A stretch of 64,000 nucleotides of DNA from Diplonema papillatum (taxonomy: Eukaryota > Euglenozoa > Diplonemea > Diplonemida > Diplonemidae). Made by a program: the position numbers and the translations under genes. The stretch covers positions 24,617 through 88,616 of the forward strand of contig JAPJBO010000929.1 in NCBI GenBank assembly GCA_030068145.1, given 5' to 3'. Below, in pieces: positions 55,480-64,000 of the stretch. Numbering within the stretch: the stretch's first letter is position 1; the number at the start of each line of letters is the position of its first letter. Below the pieces are notes generated by a model. The model was not told the DNA's origin. It worked only from the letters and a program-made list of their open reading frames with translations, and did not search any database.

Positions 55480-55827
55480 GGGAAAATCCCAGAGTCCCGC
55501 GAGGCGAATGCGAGCAGCCAGGCATCGTGAGCCGGCCCGCCGCAGCCAGTTGTGTTAGATTGAAGCCAACTCGGGCCTTCGCCAGTTGAGCTGGAGTCTT
55601 GGCTGACTGATTCGGTAGCCAGGAGGACCGATCTCCCCAACTGAGGCAGCCGCCGGGCAGCCAACTTCGCCGGTCAGCTCGTTCCCAAGGTACCAGCAAG
55701 CCAGCTAAGGAGAGCTAACCGTGAATGATCCTTTGATTGGTGTGACATGAATTAAACGGATGTTAAATTGGCGGATGGAGAAGGAACAACGGCTCCGAGT
55801 GACTCTCTCCATAGAGGCAATTTAATA
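55480..55827 (+). repeat. Split direct repeat B2 of the YR element
   Basis: Matches B1 with a few substitutions (CCATAGAGG against CCAAGGAGG near the end). Marks the right end of the element. Confidence 0.9.
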
Positions 55828-55829
55828 AT

Positions 55830-57550
55830 AGATTACCTCCTCGCACCTGCAAAAACCCCCTTAGTCGCGAGAGTGAAGATAATGAGTTTTTGGTGACATA
55901 TGAAATTGATAGCCCCGTGTAATAAAAGGTCAAGCGAACTTTCACTTCAAATTTTTTGGGGGGGGGCAATTGTTAGGGATCGCCAGAGAAAAAAAAACCC
56001 AAAAAAGAACGGCGATCGCAGAGCTTCCCCCCGTCTGCAAATGAAACTAGTGCAATGTTGAGCATAACCATTCCAACACGTTTTTTGCGATCCCTCCCTT
56101 GAGTCCCTTCTCCCCTGAAAATAAAAAAAAAATAAGCCAGACATCAGAACGGCGTATATCGTCGACCGCACAAAAGCGAACGACACCACAGGAAATATTA
56201 TCAACCTCGGTTGATTATCGGCAACACAATCGGTACGAAACAAGGGCTCGGACGTTTGTTCCAAGGAGGATACCTGGTGCTCGACACCGGTTACCTGCGC
56301 AGGAAGCAAGTTTGTGCGCAAAAAAGAGAAGTCTGCACTCTAACATCCCCAGACCTCAAAAATTGGGGGGCGCGTCGAATAACACCAAAATGTGAAGGGT
56401 CTGTACGTTGATAGCAGGGACATCCCAAAGGTACCCTGCACGTACTTACGGGTTCTCTTCCACTTCCTTCTCTCTCCCTCTCTTAAGAAAAATGAAACAG
56501 TCTAGAAGACTGTTGCCGACAGCGACAAAAATGAGAATAAAGCAAACTTATGGACTTAATTTTGAGAAGAAAGACTTGATGCTAGCATGTCAAGCAGCAG
56601 CAGCAGTGTGCCTGCGAGGCCTACACACTAAAACTACAACCCGTAACCACATAGCCCTTTCTTGCTCTAAGAGAACCCATTCATGAACGGTCACACGGAG
56701 ACCCTAAAACCCCGGAATTTCAAGCGAACTTTAACTCTAAAACTACGCCAATTCTCCCACCCATAGCACTCACCCCATCCCCTTCCTTCGTAAGAGAGCC
56801 ACGGTGTTGTACACACACCATTCCAAGCACGTTCTTGCCCATTTTTACACCGCAAAACAGTCCAATCCCTCTCTGCTCTCTCGTGCGACCAGCCCCAACG
56901 CACAACGTGCTACGAGCACTGAATGCCTCCCGCTAAACCCCCAGAGTTCAAGCGAGTTTCCACTCCCACAATGCTAAAACAAAACCCCGAACCTCGAACG
57001 TGACCCCCAGAGAATGTCCAAGCTCGGAAGCTTTCACTCTATGCAGAACCGGAGACTCAAAAAAAAACCGGCTTCTAAAAACACAAAACAGTCCAAGAAA
57101 AAACCAAGCAGCCATCAGCAACGTCTTGTGTGGCGGCAGAGGGCTCTTTGAAAGAAACCCAGAAGTGGAAAAAGACAAGGGGCGGATTTCCCCGTAGAAA
57201 GTCTTTTTCCCCAGTTGGCCATAAACTTCGGGTTCCCGCTGGTGGAGCACAAAAAGCACCGGAAGGCAGGGATTTATACGTTATGGTTGGCCGTGGTGCC
57301 CACAACCACTTCTTCCAAAATTCTCCGATTCAGGTCGTCGTCCCTTCGGTGATCAGGCTTGTTCTGGGGATGATTGGGATGCACCAGACAGCACGACTAA
57401 CTTGTACACGCCAAGTGGCGTGCATTTTCAAGAACTGGCAAGCACAACTTGACATGGACAGGGCCGCAGGCGTGTTTTCTTTTTTTTTTTTTACCAAACA
57501 TGCAATGTTGGAGGAAACAAGAACGCGTCACAGGCCTTCCACGGCGTTTC
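55830..57550. other. No supported gene; repeat ends
   Basis: 56630-56745 is a 3' end of the USP/zinc-finger unit (CTAAGAGAACCCATTCATG, ACGGTCACACGGAGACCC, CAAGCGAACTTTAACTC), nearly identical to 21140-21225. Shorter pieces with CAAGCGAACTTTCACTTC are at 55930 and 56950. Several ORFs to 57690 are unconvincing. Confidence 0.6.
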
Positions 57551-57554
57551 CTTG

Positions 57555-58119
57555 CGCCCTGTACCAAGAAACAAACGTCCAGGGCAAAGCGTTCAACGAA
57601 AAACAATTCCCTCCCCTCATCATTTTCCGATTCCAACCGTGGTTAGCCAGTGACGCGTCTTATTTTAAGAGGGGCAGCAGTCAGTTGTGAGACTGGCAGG
57701 CGAGCAGCGTCACCTCCCCCTAGTGAGCTCTCGGATCAAGCTGCGTCTGATGCAGCTGTTGTATGGATCGCCCACATACACTCAGCCGCGCGTGCCTTCA
57801 TTGCGAAGGTTACTGCTGCGGCCTTCTGGGTGGCCGCTGTGTCAGGTCAAGTAGCGAGATCTGAGGCCCTGTGATGGCTGAGTGCACACCTAAGCAGGGC
57901 TGCATCCTCGTGTTGTAGCCGTGTTGTGTATAAGGCTTCGTGGGGTTCTGGTCAACCACCTCATCAGTATAGGGCACAAACCTTTTTCGACAGTGATTGG
58001 ACAGTCGGGATTGCCGGGGGCGGGTCTCCGTGAAGAAGAAAATTGTAGAGCAAGACCTGCCCCCTGCGCCTGCTGTCTCCGGCTGCTTCGGCAGACGACA
58101 CATACTACTACTACTACTG
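57555..58119 (+). mobile_element. (CTA)n-tailed retroelement fragment, copy 2
   Basis: 57555-57660 shares CCAAGAAACAAACGTCCAGG and the GTGGTTAGCCAGTGAC block with 32575-32670. 57751-58119 matches 31665-32030, including the frame end VWIAHIHSAARAFIAKVTAA...SEAL and the 3' terminus GCAGACGACACATA(CTA)4. It shows the unit without the large microsatellite expansion. Confidence 0.6.
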
Positions 58120-58129
58120 CCAAAAAAGA

Positions 58130-58790
58130 AAAATGAACAACAACCACAGGGGTGTATGTAACCCGGGACCCCGGACCCGGGTTTTTGAAAACGCAACTTT
58201 TTTCTAGTTTCTTACAGGGATTTTTTTCTAACTTTCACTGCACATGCACTTTTTTTCTAGGTTTGGGTTGTGTGTAGTCGGAGAGGTTGGCCTACTGACA
58301 TACTGATCTGCACCTGTGTACTCACAGAAACCAGCCACAGTCAATCAAACAGGATGTGTTCCTCTTCTCGAATTCTCTATGTACACGGTGCACTAGTCAT
58401 GCCATTTACTAGTCACTTACTACGTATCTTACTAGTCATAAATCTATTGTTACTGTTATAAATCAGATGTGTATTGTTTCATGACGTGTTGCCAAGAAAG
58501 CGAAGACCGTGGCTGTCCGCCCTGCTGTTGCAGATTACTGCCAAGCGCTCTTGAATGATCCCGGCACACTGCTACAGTACCTCAACACTCGCCTTCTTCG
58601 CATGGCTCTTTTGCTTCCCGAAGGACAGTCTCTGGTGGACAGTAGTGACAACCACAAAGAGGTGCACCCTGTCGGGTACACAAACGTGCAGTTGTGCCGC
58701 AACTGGGACTTTTAGTAACTCCGAGCAACTTATGGACAGTTACGTGGGAGGACTTTTTATATATAAGGCCCTGTAGTTGTCGTCGGGGGA
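58130..58790. other. No gene seen
   Basis: AT-richer stretch. Short TTTTTTTCTAG repeats at 58195-58260 and ACTAGTCA repeats at 58393-58440; no coherent frame. Confidence 0.6.
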
Positions 58791-58796
58791 AAAAAA

Positions 58797-58992
58797 ACAT
58801 CTGTACGGACGGGAACATTTCCGGAACAACGGTTGCACATGAACGACAAAACGAAGCCAACGAAAAAGTGCTGATGAAACCCCCCCAGAGAGGTTAATAC
58901 CCTGTACACGCGAAGAACAAGAAACTTTGGTCAGTTGATGCTGATCGTTGCTTCGTGTATCAGTGCAAGCCCCAACTCCGGAAATGTTCCTG
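58797..58992 (+). repeat. Dispersed repeat R3, copy 2
   Basis: Matches 46575-46805, without the extra bases after AAGAAAC. Confidence 0.8.
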
Positions 58993-59235
58993 CTCTCATC
59001 GCACGACTAAGACTAAGAACCCCCCCTTCCCAGAATCCAGAACCAGAGCCAACTGAAAAAATACCACGTATACAACGGAGACTCAGAGAATACGGGCCTC
59101 TCCAAACACGAATCAGTCTAAGAAACTAAGATGCGCAACAAACCCCAAACGCACAAAATCAAGCGAACTTCAACTCTAGAATGCGTTGCGAGACAAGAAA
59201 GCATCCGAAAGTCACCCGGAGACACTCGTTTTTTT

Positions 59236-59515
59236 ACACATAAGCGCCAGCTTGAAAGGAAATGCTCGACGATGCCGCCCGACAAAAAACAGAAGGGATC
59301 CCAAGTGCTGTAACCACCGAACCACGTGTTGAACGGACGTGAGGTCATGCGGGTCTACCCCTACACGACAAATCTCACAAACACAACAGGTCAAACTCCT
59401 GAGTGAGAAAGCAGCACGCGAAGAACAAATCAGATTGTGTTTGTATTGTATTTGCCCCCTACCTCTATATTTACTCCTTTCCATTCGGAGTCGAAGCAGC
59501 TACGTAAAGTATTTT
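59236..59515 (-). repeat. Dispersed repeat R1, copy 4
   Basis: Same blocks as the other R1 copies; minus-strand reading MTSRPFNTWFGGYSTWDPF. A short deletion near 59415 removes the ACACACGGTGGTG part. Confidence 0.8.
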
Positions 59516-59519
59516 CCAT

Positions 59520-61049
59520 CTGTCTTTGTCAAGAGCTGCGACCCTTGTTCGAAGAAGGCTCGATGCTAGCATCAAACATTCAGGCGGAATTCTGACCGAA
59601 TAAACTACGATTTCCTCTTTCTCTTTTATCTGCGGTGGTACTTCGCAGATTTGTCGTCATAAAAACAAGACTAGTCAACGTGTTCCAGCGAGTCGCAGTC
59701 ACCAGTAGGGCAGGCCCCTGAGTTCTTGAACTGATTGCTCAGCGATCCCTGTTCGAGATGGAATTGCCTGTGCTCTGTGGTCCTGGCTGCGACGAGCTAC
59801 GAACACCCGCCTGAAAAACCACTCACCGCTGTCCTGTCTGGAGATGCTCATGTTCCATGCTGGTGGTCCTCCTTGTATGTCCGTGGCTTAAAGGGCACTT
59901 TACGCGGTGTCGAGCCTAACCATTCCAGGTCCATCCCAAGCACGTTCTGCATTCCCCTTCCCTTGCTTTGACATGCTTTGACAGGAAATACTGGAAGACG
60001 CAACTTTCAGGATGAATTGATATGCAACGTTCGAATCTGCGGTCAAAGACACAACCCGCAGCAGGTCGCGCTCTCTCATGCTCTCTACACGCAAAATGTG
60101 AGTGCCGCGTCACTCTTCCACCCACGGGCTTTGTTTAGGATCATCCCCCTCTCCTCTTCCGCTAGCACATTAAACAAAGATCTTCATCTCCCATTGTTCG
60201 CCCCTAAGATCTGGAAAACAGTCACGATCGGCACCGGAACAGGACCGAGAGTCCCCGTCGAAAAGACCCACTGATGAGCTCTAAGTTCGGACCGGTTTGC
60301 GTTAACGCGAAAAGCGAGACGAACAAAAGCGGTGTGCACAGCACCGCTGAAGAAGAAAGAAGAAAGAAAAAGGCCGCTCCAGGTCCAGGAACGTGACGGT
60401 CAACCACAGCTTGCAAAGCTTGAGTCGGAGGCAGCACAGTGTTACAACCCCCGTCCGCTCTGCCCTGTGGCTGACCGTCTCGACGAGCTTTTTCTCAGCG
60501 CGAGCGCCAAGCCCCAAGGTGCGCCACGCCTTGATGCTTTAGTTGGAAAATCGGTAGCCACTTGACCCGTAGGCCTGTGGCTCTGCAGTACCGCCGTACA
60601 CGTGAAGCTTGGCTCCCGTGTAGCAGGCTTTCCCTGGCACCGCTGAAACAAAGAAAACGGGTACCTTCATTTCTTACGTACAGTTCCGTACCTTCTTCAC
60701 TTCTCGCTTTCATTGGAGAATACTTGACGCCAGCATCGACGATGAGAGGCAGTCTTCTGCCCAAACGTTAAACTAAGATTCCCCCCTACATAACGTAAAC
60801 CAAGCCAGGTTGTCGTCAATTCTTCTAACTCAAAGACGAAGCAGGCTCAACAAAGCCGCTGTTCAAAAAAAGAAAATCAATCTTTCGCTTTTCTTTAATA
60901 AGATGTCTAGCCGACTCAAAAAAAAAGTAGAGTCCCCATTCCTTTGATGCAAAAAATATTTTTTTCGCCCCCGGCTGCGCCACCATCGGTGCAACAATCA
61001 TCTTTGACAAGGCCACGGCTCGCTCCGCGCCCACGGCGCAACGACTTGC

Positions 61050-61050
<1 letters not shown>
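59520..61050 (+). other. No gene; R5 copy 2 at 60345-60545
   Basis: 60345-60545 matches 24400-24600 (AAGGCCGCTCC, CAAAGCTTGAGTCGGAGGC, GCGCCACGCCTTGATGC). In this copy QLAKLESEAAQCYNP runs in frame to VADRLDELFLSASAKPQGAP, suggesting coding ancestry. 60967-61007 matches 20452-20492 (GGCTGCGCCACCATCGG). Confidence 0.55.
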
Positions 61051-61254
<204 letters not shown>

Positions 61255-61503
61255 GGTCGCGTTGGCAGAAACGGTGAAGATGATAATTGTCACAGGGTTG
61301 GTGAAATGAAAGCGAGAATGTGGGGTAAGCCCTGATTATTAGATTCACGGTTAAACGAAGCTAGCGCACAAGGTTTGCCTGATCTCGCACCTACTTTCCG
61401 ATACCAAATAGATGCTCTATTCAAACTCGGAAAAGGTCGCGTTGGCAGAAACGGTGAAGATGATAATTGTCACAGGGTTGGTGAAATGAAAGCGAGAATG
61501 TGG
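61255..61503 (-). repeat. B1-A2-B2 terminal repeat block
   Basis: B2 61255-61323, A2 61305-61428 and B1 61435-61503; B1 and B2 are identical over about 69 bp, and A2 matches A1 at 63866-63989. Confidence 0.9.
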
Positions 61504-61713
61504 AATAGAATCCCTGGACGTGAAACTAAAGGAGCTGACATCCGGCTGCCTCCGGGTAGCTCAAAACAGATAAACAGCGCCCTCGGGCGTGCTCACAAAA
61601 CAATGGTGCTGCGCGGAGCGCTAACACTGAGATGGACGACAGGGTGGCTGGACGCACTTCCCGTAATCCTCTAGCAACGTCCTCAGACGTGAGAAAATAG
61701 AAATAGGCCGACA

Positions 61714-63711
61714 TCACGCAATGCAGAAAGGGACGCGAGGAGGCGGAATGCCTTGCCTGTATGGGTCTCGTGTCCATACGTCCGCTAATTGCTCAGCGGT
61801 CGGAACCCACACAGTCTCGAGAACACATTGGTGTTCTTCCAACACGTCGCGGACCTGGCAGAGGATGAAGTTCCCGAGTTGGGTCTTCGACTTCCAATTC
61901 CTCAGACAGTTCACGGCGGGCAAGTTGTCGACAAAGATTCTTATTGTCGATAGCGGAGAGCGCGAAGCCGCGTACGCAATAGCAAACTTTGCCGCCGTTA
62001 ATTCGGCAAAGAAGATATGCTGCGGGATATCTCTCCACGGTCCCCACATTGCCATGGAATCCACTAGCCAGGCCCATCCCTGCATGCTGGCGTCGGACCA
62101 TGCCTCGACGAGGGTATCCCGCTGCTGCATGTCGAACGTGACCCACCGGTTCCCCGACAGACGCCGCCTCACCCCAGCAAGGAAAGGAAGGACGTCGTCG
62201 CTCACTCGAACCAGCGACTCCCAGCCCAGGGTGCCTGTTAGGACCTGATGCGCCAGTGTCCCCATCCACGCAAGCACCGGGCTCACTCTGCAAAGCGGCG
62301 TGCCCCACACCGTCCACGCCCAGATGGCGGTCCCGACGACCTTCCAGATCCCGCGCACGGTCATCTGTGCCGACTCAGCTGAGCAAAACAGCAGGTGCGC
62401 TTTTCTCGCCCACTCCTGTTTCAGCCTGTACGTCTTCGCCGCGAGGTCGAATTCTACCCCGAGGACGACTGGTTTCGAGCTGGGCTCGAGGACGGACTTC
62501 TCGTCGTTGACTGTCATGCGCACCTTGCGGGCACGCCGCAAAACTCGGTCGCGCACGGCGCGAAGCGCATCCGGACAGTCTTCAACGAGGGCCCAGTCGT
62601 CGTACCAGACTATCTTATCGTCCCCGGCAGGCTCCGTGATGACAAGCGCCGAGTCCTGCGCAATCACGGGCGAGAAAGACCAGCCCATCGTCAGCCGGCG
62701 CCACCTATACAGAGCCACGCCCCCGTCGAGCTTCCTTGTGCGGAGCCCGAAGAAAGCTGACGTCGACCGTCCTACTGGGAACTGGAAGAAGTAGGACTTC
62801 AGGTCAACGACGACTGCGTACGACTTCGACATCATCTTGGCGATGACCTCGTCGACACGCAAGAGGCTGAACTTCGGCGGGGGCTCCATCAGCTCGTTCA
62901 GCGGGCGGCCGTCAACGATGGCCCGCGAGTGCTGTTCGCCCTTTTCAACAGCAAAAGCCGGAAGGACGCACTTCAGCGGCTCCGAACGGGGGACGCGCTC
63001 CACAAACCCAACGCTTTCCAGCGTCTGCGCATGGCGGGCAAACGCGTCGCTCTTCCGACCCGGCACGAGAGGAGTGCCCAACAACTTCCGTCGGAAGGAG
63101 TGCCCGTCCGTTAGGAGGTCAAGCAAGCCGTGCAAGCGGGCCCCGGGGCCGGCGAGGCTCCGGAGCTTGCGGAGATCGATCGGCGGCACTGCCGTGACGT
63201 CTAGCGGCCTCGCAGATCTCGGGGCACCGATGCCCGGAATGAGACCTCTCGTTTCTGGTGGGAGGTACCCGAGAGGAACTGCGGTAGGAGGGTCGTAGAA
63301 ATGGGGGTGGAGCCGGAGGAAAAGCCTCCTCCCCCTGAGCAACCTGGACCTTCGCGACTTCAACCCCCTGACCTGCCGAGGCGAGAAGCCGGCGTCGGGC
63401 AAGGGTTGTTTCTGTCGTGTCGGGAAACGGCTGTCGCAAAGGGTAGGATGAGCTAATTCCGAGTGCCCGGGTGCATTCGTGGAAGCGCTTCCCGGGTCTT
63501 CGCGTTGTGCGGCGTTGCCAGCCGGAGGCGGGAGTAGAGCCTCCGTCGTACTCCCGCCAGGTCCTTCAAGTCTGCAGTCGGCCAGGGGGGACCAGTCCCC
63601 AGACGACCGTTCCATGCCGGTCTTCAGCTCCGACCGGCTTTCTCCCCCTTTCCCGCCGGCGAACGGGGGGCCGCCGACTCCCCGGGCTCGCAAGGGTTCC
63701 ATACCCGCCAC
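61714..63711 (-). CDS. Reverse transcriptase-RNase H (665 aa), intact
   Basis: A single open frame of 665 codons. Residues 1-200 are Pro/Arg-rich with no known domain (gag-like or linker). The RT follows: LPAFAVEKGEQHSRAIVDGR (about 250-269), VVVDLKSYFFQF with catalytic Asp303, WRRLTMGWSFSPVIAQ (337-352), VWYDDWAL with the YDD at 370-372, and a thumb with VNDEKSVLEPSS. RNase H: EAWSDASMQGWAWL (Asp540), FFAELTAAKFAIAY (Glu570), IFVDNLPAVNCL (Asp595) and TAEQLADVWTRD (Asp644), so the catalytic acidic set is complete. The enzyme would copy element RNA to cDNA and remove the RNA strand. No protease, integrase or recombinase motif is present. Intactness contrasts with the frameshifted relative at 51.9-53.4 kb and suggests recent activity. 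The start ATG at 63711 is the first in frame. Confidence 0.8.
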   Translation of the reverse strand: MAGMEPLRARGVGGPPFAGGKGGESRSELKTGMERSSGDWSPLADCRLEGPGGSTTEALLPPPAGNAAQREDPGSASTNAPGHSELAHPTLCDSRFPTRQKQPLPDAGFSPRQVRGLKSRRSRLLRGRRLFLRLHPHFYDPPTAVPLGYLPPETRGLIPGIGAPRSARPLDVTAVPPIDLRKLRSLAGPGARLHGLLDLLTDGHSFRRKLLGTPLVPGRKSDAFARHAQTLESVGFVERVPRSEPLKCVLPAFAVEKGEQHSRAIVDGRPLNELMEPPPKFSLLRVDEVIAKMMSKSYAVVVDLKSYFFQFPVGRSTSAFFGLRTRKLDGGVALYRWRRLTMGWSFSPVIAQDSALVITEPAGDDKIVWYDDWALVEDCPDALRAVRDRVLRRARKVRMTVNDEKSVLEPSSKPVVLGVEFDLAAKTYRLKQEWARKAHLLFCSAESAQMTVRGIWKVVGTAIWAWTVWGTPLCRVSPVLAWMGTLAHQVLTGTLGWESLVRVSDDVLPFLAGVRRRLSGNRWVTFDMQQRDTLVEAWSDASMQGWAWLVDSMAMWGPWRDIPQHIFFAELTAAKFAIAYAASRSPLSTIRIFVDNLPAVNCLRNWKSKTQLGNFILCQVRDVLEEHQCVLETVWVPTAEQLADVWTRDPYRQGIPPPRVPFCIA

Positions 63712-63865
63712 TCCCGGGTGGCCTTGTCGGCAGCTTCCTCAGCCGCCGCCCAGTCAGGATCCATCAGCCGACGGCTGGTCCGTGCGGCCCGGCGGCGCGT
63801 GCTACCCGTGTGTACCGGCATTTTTCCCGGAGGGTAGTGTATGATTAGGAGGAGAATGGAAATAA

Positions 63866-63989
63866 AATGAAAGCGAGAATGTGGGGTAAGCCCTGATTAT
63901 TAGATTCACGGTTAAACGAAGCTAGCGCACAAGGTTTGCCTGATCTCGCACCTACTTTCCGATACCAAATAGATGCTCTATTCAAACTC
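63866..63989 (-). repeat. Split direct repeat A1 of the RT-only element
   Basis: Identical in sense to 61305-61428, from AATGAAAGCGAGAATG to GCTCTATTCAAACTC, and directly followed by CTCTCTCT at the window end. Confidence 0.9.
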
Positions 63990-64000
63990 TCTCTCTCTCT

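Larger units (their letters stand above)
50134..55827 (+). mobile_element. YR retrotransposon (DIRS/Ngaro-like) with split repeats
   Basis: Order on the plus strand: A1 (50134-50189), an 85-bp minisatellite leader, a gag-like region, reverse transcriptase and RNase H, B1 (53578-53925) fused to A2 (53922-53977), a tyrosine recombinase, and B2 (55480-55827). A1 and A2 agree over 56 bp; B1 and B2 over about 348 bp with few changes. Split direct repeats plus RT, RNase H and a tyrosine recombinase instead of a DDE integrase define YR retrotransposons (DIRS, PAT, Ngaro, VIPER). In the published PAT/Ngaro layout B1A2B2 is contiguous at the 3' end; here the recombinase gene lies between A2 and B2. 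Several frameshifts make this copy defective. Confidence 0.8.
61255..63989 (-). mobile_element. RT-only split-repeat retrotransposon inside (CT)n
   Basis: Read on the minus strand: A1 (63989-63866), an intact RT-RNase H ORF, B1 (61503-61435), A2 (61428-61305), B2 (61323-61255). A (124 bp, with AGCCCTGATTATTAGATTC) and B (69 bp, with GGTCGCGTTGGCAGAAACGG) overlap by AATGAAAGCGAGAATGTGG. This is exactly the A1-ORF-B1A2B2 structure of PAT/Ngaro/VIPER-type elements. The 3' gap between the ORF and B1 is only about 210 bp and no recombinase is encoded. (CT)n lies on both sides (to 61250 and from 63988), so the element sits within a microsatellite. Confidence 0.75.

Noticed and set aside
53578..55827. 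B1/B2 as LTRs of an LTR retrotransposon flanking only the recombinase
   Set aside because: There is no TG...CA end, PBS or polypurine tract, and the A repeats plus tyrosine recombinase fit split direct repeats.

Overview
The window is nuclear DNA from a repeat-rich eukaryote, most likely a microbial one (alga or other protist). It has microsatellites hundreds of bases long, several classes of eukaryotic transposon, tRNA-derived SINE-like units, AATAAA signals and at least one gene that needs an intron. I cannot name the taxon. Nothing looks bacterial or viral, and most long open frames are shadows inside repeats.

Layout. 1-4896 is a 62-bp satellite. It abuts a large inverted repeat with arms 4897-8768 and 15112-18913 around a 6.3-kb spacer. 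Each arm carries the same intact 364-codon gene of unknown function, a tyrosine-recombinase remnant on the opposite strand and a small basic ORF. In the spacer, a TA-flanked transposon with G-run terminal inverted repeats (9526-12951) carries a ubiquitin-protease/zinc-finger ORF. It sits just after the start codon of an acidic-protein gene and contains a second transposon of the same type (11379-12474). Right of the palindrome lies a TPR/J-domain (DnaJ-like) gene (18942-19782). From 20 to 49 kb the sequence is a mosaic of degenerate mobile elements: a 3' fragment of the ubiquitin-protease element, a third G-run transposon (24723-26282), a MULE transposase fragment (26625-27425), (CTA)n-tailed retroelement pieces, head-to-head tRNA-like SINEs (33.7-34.6 kb) and many 100-400 bp dispersed repeats. 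A few short host-like reading frames survive (22780-23205 with an in-frame TGA; 35526-36023).

From 50 to 64 kb there are two tyrosine-recombinase (YR) type retrotransposons with split direct repeats. The first (50134-55827) is a frameshifted element ordered A1 - gag/RT/RNase H - B1A2 - YR - B2, with the recombinase unusually between A2 and B2. The second (61255-63989, minus strand) has an intact 665-codon RT-RNase H ORF and the layout A1 - ORF - B1A2B2. It has no recombinase and sits inside a (CT)n tract.

The window therefore records layered insertion: G-run transposons nested in each other and in a gene, a YR retroelement in a microsatellite, and SINE-like repeats in other repeats. Related copies elsewhere in the window show the pre-insertion state of several of these. 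All calls come from reading the sequence; no database search was possible.
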